A stretch of DNA of 64,000 nt from positions 1 to 64,000 of the forward strand of contig NZ_JBBCBW010000027.1 in the NCBI RefSeq assembly GCF_037204085.1, read 5' to 3'. The notes under the pieces were generated by a model. It had not been told where the DNA came from. It searched no databases and was given only the letters and a program-made list of their open reading frames with translations. The position numbers and the translations under genes are program-made. This DNA comes from Variovorax sp037204085 (GTDB lineage Bacteria; Pseudomonadota; Gammaproteobacteria; Burkholderiales; Burkholderiaceae_C). Shown piece after piece: positions 25,900 through 35,895 of this stretch; position 1 is the first letter of the stretch, and the number at the start of each line of letters is the position of its first letter.

Positions 25900-27188
25900 G
25901 CGGGCACCCCTTCCTTCTTGAAGAGGTCGCGGAACACGGGGTAGATGTCGCTGGCGTCCGATACCTTGCGCATCGCGAAGTTGGGCTGCAGGCCCTCCAG
26001 CTGCGCATATTCCTGCCACAGGTTCTGCTCGGTCTCGGCCACCTGCACGTAGGCGTAGTAGCGCACCACCGGAAGGATGTTTTCGACCAGCAGCTCGCGG
26101 CAGCGCCCGCTGTCCTGGTGCCAGTTGTCGCCGTCGCTTGCCTGCGCGCCGTACACGTTCCATTCGCCGCTCGGGTAGCGGGCCTTGATGATCTCGTCCA
26201 TCAGCACCAGCGCGCTCGACACCACCGTGCCGCCGGTTTCGGTGGCGTGGAAGAATTCTTCCTCGTTTACTTCCTGCGCCTGCGTATGGTGGCGCAGGAA
26301 CACGAGGTCGATGCGTTCATAGTGCCGCGTAAGAAACAGATAGAGCAGCATGAAGAAGCGCTTGGCCATGTCCTTGCGCGCTTCGTCCATGGAGCCCGAA
26401 ACGTCCATCAGGCAGAACATCACAGCCTTGGCGCTGGGCACCGGGGTCTTCACGCGGTTGCGGTAGCGCAGGTCGATCGGGTCGATGTAGGGCACGTGCC
26501 GTGCGGTTCTGCGCAGCTCTTCAATGTGCTCTTCAGTCTCGCGAATCTCTTTCTGGATGAAAGGTTGGTCGGCCTGCGGATGCGTCTTCAGGTGCAGCAG
26601 GTGCGTTTCCAGCCGTCGCAGTTCCTTGCGCGGCTCGCCGCCAAGCGCAATGCGCCGCGCGAGGGCGCCGCGCATCGAGCGCACCACGTGCAGGTTGTTG
26701 GGCGTGCCGTCGTTCGTGAAGCCGGCGCGGTGGCTCTTCCATTCGGGCACTTCGGCAATCTGCGTGCGAATGAGGTGCGGCAGCGCCAGGTCGTCGAAGA
26801 ACACGCGCATGAACTCCTCGCGCGTAAGGCGGAACACGAAGTCGTCCTCGCCTTCGCCACCGTCCCCGGCCTCGCCGCTCCCAGAGCCGCCGCCGGCCTG
26901 GCCCTCGGGCCGCGCGATGCGGTCGCCCTTCAGGTATTCCTGGTTGCCCGGGTGCACGTACTCGCGGTCGCCGCCGCGCGCATGGCCGAACACCGGTTCG
27001 GACACATCGTGGCGCGGCAGGGTGACATCTTCGCCTTGCTCCAGTTCGCGGATGTTGCGCCCGCTGACCGCACGCCGCACGGCCTCCTGGATCTGGCCTT
27101 TGTAGCGCCGGAGGAAACGCTCCCGGTTGCCGATGGATTTGTTCTTGCCCGAGAGCCGGCGGTCGATGATCTGCTGCAGGATGGCCAC
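25896..27188 (-). CDS. YeaH/YhbH-family protein (DUF444)
   Basis: A 430-residue DUF444 protein. The N-terminus IDRRLSGKNKSIGNRERFLRR is diagnostic; a von Willebrand A-like metal-ion site appears as MDVSGSMDEARK in the second half; a glycine/serine-rich linker lies near residue 100. The start is GTG 27188, because no ATG fits and homologues begin at this point; AAGGAG is 13 bases away, rather far. Middle gene of the prkA-yeaH-spoVR operon, coupled to spoVR. Confidence 0.94.
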   Translation of the reverse strand: MAILQQIIDRRLSGKNKSIGNRERFLRRYKGQIQEAVRRAVSGRNIRELEQGEDVTLPRHDVSEPVFGHARGGDREYVHPGNQEYLKGDRIARPEGQAGGGSGSGEAGDGGEGEDDFVFRLTREEFMRVFFDDLALPHLIRTQIAEVPEWKSHRAGFTNDGTPNNLHVVRSMRGALARRIALGGEPRKELRRLETHLLHLKTHPQADQPFIQKEIRETEEHIEELRRTARHVPYIDPIDLRYRNRVKTPVPSAKAVMFCLMDVSGSMDEARKDMAKRFFMLLYLFLTRHYERIDLVFLRHHTQAQEVNEEEFFHATETGGTVVSSALVLMDEIIKARYPSGEWNVYGAQASDGDNWHQDSGRCRELLVENILPVVRYYAYVQVAETEQNLWQEYAQLEGLQPNFAMRKVSDASDIYPVFRDLFKKEGVPA

Positions 27189-27251
27189 GATGATGTCAAA
27201 GCTCCTTGCAAAAAGGGGGCGAGGCCCCGGCCTCGCCGCTATGGACTACCG

Positions 27252-29174
27252 CTATGAACTCTTGCGTACCCGCAGGTACCACTCGCAGAGCAGGCGAACC
27301 TGCTTGGCCGTATAGCCCTTTTCGACCATGCGGGTCACGAAGTCTTCGTGCTTCTTCTGTTCGTCGGCACTGCTCTTCGTGTTGAAGCTGATCACCGGCA
27401 GGAGTTCCTCGGTGTTGGAGAACATCTTCTTCTCGATGACGGCGCGCAGTTTTTCGTAACTCGTCCATGCGGGGTTGCGCCCGGCGTTGCCGGCACGCGC
27501 ACGCAGCACGAAGTTGACGATCTCGTTGCGGAAGTCCTTCGGATTGCCGATGCCCGCGGGCCGCTCGATCTTCTCGAGTTCGGCGTTGAGCGCAGCCCGG
27601 TCGAAGACCTCGCCGGTGTCCACGTCGCGGAACTCCTGGTCCTGGATCCAGTAGTCGGCATAGGTGACGTAGCGGTCGAAGATGTTCTGGCCGTATTCGC
27701 TGTAGCTCTCCAGGTAGGCCGTCTGGATTTCCTTGCCGATGAACTCGGCATAGCGCGGCGCCAGCAGCTCCTTGATGTAGCTGATGTACTTCTGTTCTGT
27801 TTCCGGCGGAAACTGCTCACGTTCGATCTGCTGCTCGAGCACATACATCAGGTGCACCGGGTTGGCAGCCACCTCGGAACTGTCGAAGTTGAACACCTTG
27901 GAGATGATCTTGAACGCAAAGCGGGTCGATACGCCGCTCATGCCTTCATCAACCCCGGCATAGTCGCGGTATTCCTGGATCGACTTGGCCTTGGGGTCGG
28001 TGTCCTTGAGGTTCTCGCCGTCGTACACCTGCATCTTGCTGTAGATGCTGGAGTTTTCGGGCTCCTTCAGCCGCGTGAGCACCGAGAGCTGGGCCATCAT
28101 GCGCAGCGTGCCGGGAGCGCAGGGCGCCTTGGCCAAGGATGAGTTGCGCACCAGCTTTTCGTAGATCTTGATTTCTTCCGACGCGCGCAGGCAGTAGGGA
28201 ATCTTGACGATGTAGATCCGGTCGAGAAAAGCCTCGTTGTTCTTGTTGTTGCGGAAGGCTTTCCACTCGCTCTCGTTGCTGTGCGCCAGCACGATGCCGT
28301 CGAACGGAATGGCGCCGAAGCCTTCGGTGCCCTTGAAGTTGCCTTCCTGCGTGGCGGTGAGCAGCGGGTGCAGCACCTTGATGGGTGCCTTGAACATTTC
28401 CACGAATTCGAGCAGCCCCTGGTTGGCCAGGCACAGGCCGCCCGAGTAGGCGTAGGCGTCGGGGTCGTCCTGGGCGTAGGTTTCGAGCTTGCGGATGTCG
28501 ATCTTGCCGACCAGCGAGGAGATGTCCTGGTTGTTCTCGTCGCCGGGCTCGGTCTTGGCCACTGCAATCTGGCGCAGCACGGAAGGGTAGCGCTTGACCA
28601 CCTTGAACTGGCGGATGTCGCCGCCGTACTCTTCGAGGCGCTTGACAGCCCACGGCGAGAGGATGCGGTTCAGGTAGCGACGCGGAATGCCGTATTCTTT
28701 TTCAAGAATCTCGCCGTCTTCCACGGTGTCGAAAAGGCCGAGCGGCGTTTCGTTGACCGGCGAACCCTGGATGGCATAGAAGGGCACATGCTCCATGAGC
28801 TGCTTCAGGCGTTCGGCAATCGAGCTCTTGCCGCCACCGACGGGGCCCAGCAGGTAGAGGATCTGCTTCTTTTCCTCGAGGCCCTGGGCGGCATGCCTGA
28901 AGTACGACACCACCTGCTCGATGGCGTCCTCCATGCCGTAGAACTCCTTGAACGCGGGGTAGATCTTGATGACCTTGTTCGCGAAGATTCGCGAAAGCCT
29001 GGGATCGTTGCGCGTGTCGACCAGCTCGGGTTCGCCGATCGCCTTGAGCATCCGCTCGGACGCAGTGGCATACGCTGTGGGGTCGCGTTTGCAAATATCC
29101 AGGTAGTCCTGCAGCGAGAGGACTTCCTCGCGGGTGCGCTCGTAGCGGGCGGCAAAGTTGCTGATCACATCCAT
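27252..29174 (-). CDS. prkA: PrkA serine protein kinase / AAA-type protein
   Basis: A 640-residue PrkA (YeaG in E. coli). The Walker A motif is GPVGGGKSS near residue 113 in the AAA-like N-terminal half; the C-terminal half is the PrkA kinase-like region. ATG 29174 has GGAGG at ideal spacing, better than GTG 29180. It leads the three-gene stress operon with yeaH and spoVR, 63 bp before yeaH. A 0.6 kb non-coding region upstream probably holds its control signals, although I could not find a sigma-54 (GG-N10-GC) promoter. Confidence 0.95.
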   Translation of the reverse strand: MDVISNFAARYERTREEVLSLQDYLDICKRDPTAYATASERMLKAIGEPELVDTRNDPRLSRIFANKVIKIYPAFKEFYGMEDAIEQVVSYFRHAAQGLEEKKQILYLLGPVGGGKSSIAERLKQLMEHVPFYAIQGSPVNETPLGLFDTVEDGEILEKEYGIPRRYLNRILSPWAVKRLEEYGGDIRQFKVVKRYPSVLRQIAVAKTEPGDENNQDISSLVGKIDIRKLETYAQDDPDAYAYSGGLCLANQGLLEFVEMFKAPIKVLHPLLTATQEGNFKGTEGFGAIPFDGIVLAHSNESEWKAFRNNKNNEAFLDRIYIVKIPYCLRASEEIKIYEKLVRNSSLAKAPCAPGTLRMMAQLSVLTRLKEPENSSIYSKMQVYDGENLKDTDPKAKSIQEYRDYAGVDEGMSGVSTRFAFKIISKVFNFDSSEVAANPVHLMYVLEQQIEREQFPPETEQKYISYIKELLAPRYAEFIGKEIQTAYLESYSEYGQNIFDRYVTYADYWIQDQEFRDVDTGEVFDRAALNAELEKIERPAGIGNPKDFRNEIVNFVLRARAGNAGRNPAWTSYEKLRAVIEKKMFSNTEELLPVISFNTKSSADEQKKHEDFVTRMVEKGYTAKQVRLLCEWYLRVRKSS

Positions 29175-29180
29175 GGTCAC

Positions 29181-29803
29181 GCCTCCATCAAGTCTGCGGG
29201 TTTTATTAACCCGAAGCCTGCAGCCGCAATGCGTCGCAACTTTTTAAAGGTGTGCCCGCCCCATGGCTGCAAGCCGTGGAAAACTCCCTTAATCACATCT
29301 GCACAAACAGCATAAAGCAAAGAGTGCACCCGGAATATTGTTTGTTAAATCAGAACCACAGTGCCGAGTAAAGTTCCCAAGAAAAACCCGCACCATTTCT
29401 CAATTCCAGCTAAATTCCAAGGTTCGGCAAACGGACTCGGTGCTATCCCGATGCCCAGTGAAAATACCTATGGCAATCGGCCTATGCAGTCATTGCATCT
29501 TTTCCGGGGAAAGCACCTCCTATTGAGCCCCCCGCGGCCCAAAAACGGTTACATCACAATAACGCGCCATGTGCTGTTTGGGTTTATTGCTCAAACCAAA
29601 AATATATAAAAGCAATCTGCGCGCCATCTTTTGATGGGCAAGTCGCGCATGTCCGCGTGGGAACGCGCGCCAAACACTGGTCGGCGTGGTTCTGGCGGGA
29701 GCCTTCATGGTGCGCGGCACCGAACAAGGTCGGCAGGCACCGTTCGCGTGCATGAACGAAGACAGGGGCCGCATGGGCCCCTGTTCTTGCTACTCCAGCT
29801 TCT
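29181..29803. other. 0.6 kb non-coding gap upstream of prkA
   Basis: No gene with believable codon use is present, only short chance ORFs. The stretch is clearly AT-richer than the surroundings, most of all around 29330-29620. Visible structure: CGGGTT/AACCCG dyad near 29200, an imperfect dyad TTTGG..GTTT / AAACCAAA near 29578-29601 followed by ATATATAA, and the dnaJ terminator at 29762-29784. It could hold the prkA promoter and possibly a small RNA; I cannot prove either. Confidence 0.5.
29762..29784 (-). terminator. Terminator hairpin after dnaJ
   Basis: ACAGGGGCC (29762-29770) and GGCCCCTGT (29776-29784) form a 9 bp perfect stem with a 5-base loop, 19 bp past the dnaJ stop. On the minus strand the stem is followed by CTTCGTTC, a weak U-tract. 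Confidence 0.6.
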
Positions 29804-30940
29804 TCAGCTGAAGAATTCCTTGGCCTTGTCGAGCCAGCCCTTGTCGGTGGGGCTGTGCTTGTCGCCGCCCTTCTTGAGCGACTCATCAAGCTCCTTCAGC
29901 AGCTTGCGCTGGTGCTCGGTGAGCTTGACCGGCGTTTCGACACGCACGTGGCAATACAGGTCGCCCGGGTAGCTCGACCGCACGCCCTTGATGCCCTTGC
30001 CGCGCAGGCGGAACTGCTTGCCGCTTTGCGTGCCGTCGGGAATATCGATGGCGGCCGGGCCCTTGAGCGTGGGCACGCTGATCTCGCCGCCCAGCGCCGC
30101 CGTGGTCATGCTGACGGGCACCACGCAGTGCAGGTCGTCGCCGTCGCGCTCGAAGAGCTCGTGCTTCTTGAGGCGGATCTCGATGTACAGGTCGCCGGGC
30201 GGCCCGCCATTGGTGCCCGGCTCGCCGTTGCCGGTGCTGCGAATGCGCATGCCGTCGTCGATGCCCGCGGGGATCTTGACCTCGAGCGTCTTGTTGTTCT
30301 TGATCTTGCCCTGGCCGTGGCACACCGTGCAGGGCTCGGGAATGATCTTGCCGCTGCCGTGGCAGGTGGGGCAGGTCTGCTGCACGCTGAAGAAGCCCTG
30401 GCGCATTTGCACGGCGCCGGCGCCGTGGCAGGTGGTGCAGGTGATGGGCTTGGTGCCGGGCTTGGCGCCCGAGCCGTGGCAGGTGCCGCAGTCATCCCAG
30501 CTTGGAATGCGGATCTGCGCTTCCTTGCCTTCTGCGGCCTCTTCAAGCGTGACCTCCATGGCGTAGCTCAGGTCGCTGCCGCGGAACACCTGGCGCCCGC
30601 CGCTGGTACGGCCGCGGCCGCCGCCGAACACGTCGCCGAAGATGTCGCCGAACGCTTCCGCGAATCCGCCGAAGCCCTCTGCACCCGGGCCGCCGCGCAT
30701 GTTCGGGTCGACGCCGGCGTGGCCGTACTGGTCGTAGGCCGCGCGCTTCTGGCCGTCCGACAGCATTTCGTAGGCTTCCTTCACCTCCTTGAACTTGGCC
30801 TCGGCGTCCTTGCTGGTGTCGCCGTGGTTGCGGTCGGGGTGGTGCTTCATCGCGAGCTTGCGATAAGCCTTCTTGATTTCTTCCTCGCTCGCGTTCTTGG
30901 GAACGCCGAGGGTTTCGTAATAGTCGCGTTTTGTGGCCAT
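29804..30940 (-). CDS. dnaJ: Chaperone DnaJ
   Basis: A full-length (378 residue) type I J-protein, co-chaperone that stimulates DnaK ATPase. In order: J domain with HPD (MKHHPDRNHG), a Gly/Phe-rich linker (about 75-110), four CxxCxGxG zinc repeats (CGTCHGSG, CTTCHGAG, CPTCHGSG, CTVCHGQG) and the C-terminal substrate domain. It follows dnaK on the same strand, but a strong hairpin lies in the 97 bp between them, so part of its transcription may be independent or attenuated. Confidence 0.98.
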   Translation of the reverse strand: MATKRDYYETLGVPKNASEEEIKKAYRKLAMKHHPDRNHGDTSKDAEAKFKEVKEAYEMLSDGQKRAAYDQYGHAGVDPNMRGGPGAEGFGGFAEAFGDIFGDVFGGGRGRTSGGRQVFRGSDLSYAMEVTLEEAAEGKEAQIRIPSWDDCGTCHGSGAKPGTKPITCTTCHGAGAVQMRQGFFSVQQTCPTCHGSGKIIPEPCTVCHGQGKIKNNKTLEVKIPAGIDDGMRIRSTGNGEPGTNGGPPGDLYIEIRLKKHELFERDGDDLHCVVPVSMTTAALGGEISVPTLKGPAAIDIPDGTQSGKQFRLRGKGIKGVRSSYPGDLYCHVRVETPVKLTEHQRKLLKELDESLKKGGDKHSPTDKGWLDKAKEFFS

Positions 30941-30986
30941 GGCTGGTTCGGTCGGGGCGGGCGTGAAGCCGTAACTTGAAGCGAGA

Positions 30987-31020
30987 AAGGCTGGAACACC
31001 CGCTCAGGTATTCCAGCCTT
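30987..31020 (-). terminator. Hairpin between dnaK and dnaJ
   Basis: Perfect 10 bp arms AAGGCTGGAA (30987-30996) and TTCCAGCCTT (31011-31020) enclose 14 bases; on the minus strand TTTCTCGC follows. Position is 17 bp after the dnaK stop. It can act as a partial terminator that keeps DnaJ below DnaK, or as an RNA processing site. Confidence 0.65.
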
Positions 31021-31037
31021 GTTCGAAAGACTGAGGA

Positions 31038-32975
<1,938 letters not shown>

Positions 32976-33015
32976 GTTCTTTACTCCTGAAAGCCTGAAA
33001 AATATGTTGTTATGA

Positions 33016-33043
33016 ACTTGTGGATAACCCGGCGCGATTCAAG
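33016..33043 (-). promoter_or_regulatory. Sigma-32-like promoter of dnaK
   Basis: On the minus strand CTTGAAT (33043-33037), then 13 bases, then CCACAAGT (33023-33016), in the 117 bp between grpE and dnaK. Same spacing and nearly the same boxes as the grpE promoter, close to the heat-shock consensus CTTGAA-N13-15-CCCCAT. Confidence 0.55.
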
Positions 33044-33092
33044 GTATGAAGCGGGGATTTCCTGTGGGAATCGTGTGTATCGGTAGAGCGGA

Positions 33093-33668
33093 TTAGTTGG
33101 GCGCGCTGACCGTGACCAGCGCCGGGCGCAGCACGCGCTCGTTGATGGTGTAGCCCTTCTGCAGCACGCTCACCACGGTGTTCGGCTCCTGGTCGGGCGC
33201 GGGCACCACCGAGATGGCCTGGTGCTGGTGCGGGTCGAACTTGGTGCCGGGGGCCGGAGCCACCTCGATCACCTTGTTGCGTTCGAGCGCGCTCTTCAGC
33301 TGGCGCAGCGTGGCTTCGGCGCCTTCGCGAATCTGTTCAGGCGTGGCGTCCTTGATGGCCAGGCCGGCTTCGAGGCTGTCCGTCACGGGCAGCAGGCTCT
33401 CCGCAAAAGCTTCGACCGCAAACTTGCGCGCCTTGGTGATCTCGTCGTCGGCACGGCGGCGCGCGTTCTGCACGTCGGCCTGCGCGCGCAGGTATTGATC
33501 GGCCAGTTCGGCATTCTTGGCCTGCAGTGCGGCGAGCTCGCCCTGAGCCGCGACCAAGGCGTCTTGTGCCTCGGCTTCGTTGGCAGCCTGTGCGGCCTCC
33601 AGTTCTTCGGGGCTTGGCTCGCCTTGCAGCATTTGAGAATTCTGTGCGGATTGTTGCGGGTCAGACAT
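33093..33668 (-). CDS. grpE: Nucleotide exchange factor GrpE
   Basis: A 191-residue GrpE. After an acidic, alanine-rich coiled-coil N-terminus (about 15-75) come the conserved DVQNARRRADDEI helix and the C-terminal beta domain ending QKGYTINERVLRPALVTVS. It releases ADP from DnaK. It is the first gene of the grpE-dnaK-dnaJ set and lies behind its own sigma-32-like promoter. hrcA is not in the window and no CIRCE element is seen, so control is probably through sigma-32 alone. Confidence 0.97.
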   Translation of the reverse strand: MSDPQQSAQNSQMLQGEPSPEELEAAQAANEAEAQDALVAAQGELAALQAKNAELADQYLRAQADVQNARRRADDEITKARKFAVEAFAESLLPVTDSLEAGLAIKDATPEQIREGAEATLRQLKSALERNKVIEVAPAPGTKFDPHQHQAISVVPAPDQEPNTVVSVLQKGYTINERVLRPALVTVSAPN

Positions 33669-33713
33669 TTTTCAAAGAACCGGCGTGTGCCGGGAAACAA
33701 ACGATAGCCAGCC

Positions 33714-33741
33714 ACTTGGGGCTGGTCAGGGGCATTTCAAG
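33714..33741 (-). promoter_or_regulatory. Sigma-32-like promoter of grpE
   Basis: On the minus strand CTTGAAA (33741-33735), 13 bases, CCCCAAGT (33721-33714), about 45 bp before the grpE ATG. The match to the heat-shock consensus is good, and the spacing repeats exactly at dnaK. Confidence 0.62.
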
Positions 33742-33743
33742 CG

Positions 33744-33767
33744 AAAAAATGCGGCCTAAGTGGCCGC
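33744..33767 (-). terminator. Second terminator after FKBP gene
   Basis: GCGGCC (33751-33756) and GGCCGC (33762-33767) form a 6 bp stem with a 5-base loop; on the minus strand it is followed by ATTTTTTC (33750-33743), a good U-tract. It lies just ahead of the grpE promoter and insulates it. Confidence 0.6.
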
Positions 33768-33776
33768 GGAGGCATG

Positions 33777-33799
33777 AAAAAGGCCCGGAACCGGGCCTT
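33777..33799 (-). terminator. First terminator after FKBP gene
   Basis: AAGGCCCGG (33780-33788) and CCGGGCCTT (33791-33799) form a tight hairpin followed on the minus strand by TTTTC. It ends 21 bp after the FKBP stop and works in tandem with the hairpin at 33744-33767. Confidence 0.7.
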
Positions 33800-33820
33800 C
33801 GTGCCAAGGGCAGGCTGCGA

Positions 33821-34171
33821 TCAATGCGCGTCGAGCAGTTCGACGTCGAACTTCAGCGTGGCATTGGGAGGAATCACGCCGCCGGCGCCGCGTGCGCCAT
33901 AGCCCAGCGAGGCGGGAATGATCAGCGTGCGCTTGCCGCCGATCTTCATGCCGGCAACGCCTTCGTCCCAGCCCTTGATGACCTGGCCCGCGCCCAGCGA
34001 AAACGCGAACGGGTCGTTGCGGTCGCGGCTCGAATCGAATTTGGCGCCTTGCACGCCGTCGTTGTAGAGCCAGCCGGTGTAGTGCACGTGCACGTGTTGG
34101 CCGGCCTTGGCTTCGGCGCCGTCGCCCACGGTGGTGTCTTCGTATTGCAGGCCGGAGGGAGTGGTAGGCAT
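33821..34171 (-). CDS. FKBP-type peptidyl-prolyl cis-trans isomerase
   Basis: A 116-residue single-domain FKBP, cytosolic (no signal peptide). Family landmarks are HVHYTGWLYNDG, FDSSRDRNDPFAFSLG, VIKGWDEGVAGMKIGGKR and the final IPPNATLKFDVELL. AAGGAG precedes ATG 34171; a longer open frame upstream has no support. Tandem terminators follow it, so it is a separate unit from grpE. Its place by the chaperone cluster fits a folding role. Confidence 0.95.
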   Translation of the reverse strand: MPTTPSGLQYEDTTVGDGAEAKAGQHVHVHYTGWLYNDGVQGAKFDSSRDRNDPFAFSLGAGQVIKGWDEGVAGMKIGGKRTLIIPASLGYGARGAGGVIPPNATLKFDVELLDAH

Positions 34172-34263
34172 GTGAACGCTCCTTGCGTCAATTTGGATGA
34201 TGAATGGATGGACCAGCGAAGGCCAGAAGTTTACCGATGCCCCGCGCGGCCCTGCCGACCTGC

Positions 34264-34716
34264 TCAATTGGCAGGGTCGGCGGGCGGGGTAGATGAGGAG
34301 GGCGTGGAGGACGGTGCCGGCGCCGGAGACTCCGCCGAGCCGGAAGCAGCGGGTGCCGCAGGCACGGCAGGGGCCGGCGATGAAGCAGGCGCGGCAGGCG
34401 CCGGTGCCGTGGCCTTCTTGACCTGGCCCAGCTGCCACTTGCCCGCAAAGGCCTGCAGGTCGGACAGCCGCTTGAGCAAGTCTTGTCCGCTCACCGTGAG
34501 GCTGTAGCCGTCGCCGCCATGGCTGACGAGACCGGCCTCGCGCAATTCCTTGATGCGCGTATTGAGCGTATTGGGAGTGATGCCGCCGACACTGTCCTGC
34601 AGCAGCCTGAAGGTTTGCGCATGCCCGTCGCGCAGCGCCCAGAGCACGCGCAGTGCATAGCGCGCTTCGAGCAGTGCGAGCAGCTGGCTGATGGCTGCGT
34701 TTTCCTTGGTACTCAT
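34264..34716 (-). CDS. HxlR-like winged-helix protein with Pro/Ala-rich tail
   Basis: A 150-residue protein. Residues 8-85 resemble the HxlR winged helix (LLEARYALRVLWALRDGHAQTFRLL, then ITPNTLNTRIKELREAGLV and a wing). From about residue 98 the chain is nearly all Pro, Ala and Ser. The redox-active cysteine of HxlR/YodB proteins is absent. ATG 34716 has GAGGAG nine bases upstream; ATGs at 34722 and 34725 lie too close to it. Target genes are unknown. Confidence 0.82.
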   Translation of the reverse strand: MSTKENAAISQLLALLEARYALRVLWALRDGHAQTFRLLQDSVGGITPNTLNTRIKELREAGLVSHGGDGYSLTVSGQDLLKRLSDLQAFAGKWQLGQVKKATAPAPAAPASSPAPAVPAAPAASGSAESPAPAPSSTPSSSTPPADPAN

Positions 34717-34892
34717 CGACATCATCTCCTCGGGGCTGGGCGGGCCATCGGTCCTGGTGGCAGGGCCGGTGCCTCGCGTTCTTGTTGGCTTGCTATGGCC
34801 GCTCGTTGGTCGGCGACTATAGCGCAAGGATCAGGATGCTACTAGTTTTATAGCTACGGGTGCATGCTGCATGCGGGCCCTGAGACAAAGCC

Positions 34893-35744
34893 TCACAAAT
34901 TGACAAAATCGGCCATGGCTTCGCCCAGGCGAACGGCACGGGTGGGCGACCAATCGGGGTTGAACACCAGCGCGGGCGCCGGGAACAGCATGACCACGGT
35001 GGAGCCGAGCAAAAAGCGGCCCATCTCGTCGCCCTTCTTGAGCACGATCTCCTGGTCGGCGTAGTTCCATTCGCGCAGCTCGCCGCCGCGCGGCGGATTG
35101 ACCACGCCGTGCCACACGGTGGCCATGCTGCCGACGATGGTGGCACCCACCAGCACCAGCACGAAGGGGCCGCGCCCGGTTTCGAAGACGCACACCACGC
35201 GCTCGTTGCGCGCAAACAGCCCGGGCACGCCACGCGCCGTGGCGGGGTTGACCGAGAACAGGTCGCCGGGCACGTAGATCATGCGCAGCAGCCGGCCGTC
35301 GCATGGCATGTGAATGCGATGGTAGTCCCTCGGGCTCAGGTACAGCGTGGCAAAGCTGCCGTGCGCAAAGCGGGCCGCCAATGTCGAGTCGCCGCCGACC
35401 AGCGCGGTGGTCGTGTAGTTATGGCCCTTGGCCTGGAAGATCTGGTCGCCCTCGATGGCGCCGAACTGGCTGATTGCGCCGTCCACCGGGCACACCAGAT
35501 CGGCGTCGGCCAGGGGGCGCACGCCCGGCTTGAGCGCGCGCGTGAAAAACTGGTTGAAGCTCTTGTAGTGGTTGATGTCCGACTCGAGCGCTTCGCCCAT
35601 GTCGACACCGTACTTGGCCACGAAGCGCCGGATGATCCACGTGGTGACGGCGCCGCGTTCCTTGCCTGCGACCCAGCCGGCAAAATTTGTCAGTGCCTGC
35701 TTGGGAAACAGGTATTGGTGCAGTACGGCTGAGCGGTCGGACAC
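34893..35744 (-). CDS. psd: Phosphatidylserine decarboxylase proenzyme
   Basis: A 283-residue pyruvoyl enzyme making phosphatidylethanolamine at the inner membrane. The self-cleavage motif LGST (FLLGSTVVMLF) lies near the C-terminus, where the serine becomes the pyruvoyl group, and LSPRDYHRIHMP is the catalytic His region. The start is GTG 35744, giving MSDRSAVLHQYL as in relatives; no ribosome site is obvious. Single gene. Confidence 0.96.
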   Translation of the reverse strand: MSDRSAVLHQYLFPKQALTNFAGWVAGKERGAVTTWIIRRFVAKYGVDMGEALESDINHYKSFNQFFTRALKPGVRPLADADLVCPVDGAISQFGAIEGDQIFQAKGHNYTTTALVGGDSTLAARFAHGSFATLYLSPRDYHRIHMPCDGRLLRMIYVPGDLFSVNPATARGVPGLFARNERVVCVFETGRGPFVLVLVGATIVGSMATVWHGVVNPPRGGELREWNYADQEIVLKKGDEMGRFLLGSTVVMLFPAPALVFNPDWSPTRAVRLGEAMADFVNL

Positions 35745-35867
35745 GTGTGAATGGCCGGGCAGGCCTGGAATGCAAATCGGAGGGGCATTCTATAAAGGCC
35801 CCCGGCGTCCGGACGTAGGAAGCTTCCCTTGTATCGCGCACCCGGCCCACCGGGCGCGCAAGCGGGG

Positions 35868-35887
35868 AGGGGGCTCGCCGGCCCCCT
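35868..35887 (-). terminator. Hairpin after the leftward aldarate operon
   Basis: AGGGGGC (35868-35874) and GCCCCCT (35881-35887) pair around TCGCCG, 8 bp past the stop of the last operon gene. A second GC-rich dyad (GCGCACCCGG / CCGGGCGCGC, 35836-35859) lies beside it. No U-tract follows, so this is a transcript-end structure rather than a classic intrinsic terminator. Confidence 0.35.
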
Positions 35888-35895
35888 GGGCGAAA

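Noticed and set aside
29338..29609. Small ORFs of 62-82 codons in the prkA upstream gap
   Set aside because: No ribosome sites, poor codon preference and overlapping frames; not supportable as genes.
29181..29803. Sigma-54 promoter for prkA
   Set aside because: I looked for TGGCAC-N5-TTGC on the minus strand; near matches (for example GGGCAC and TTGC around 29250) have the wrong spacing.
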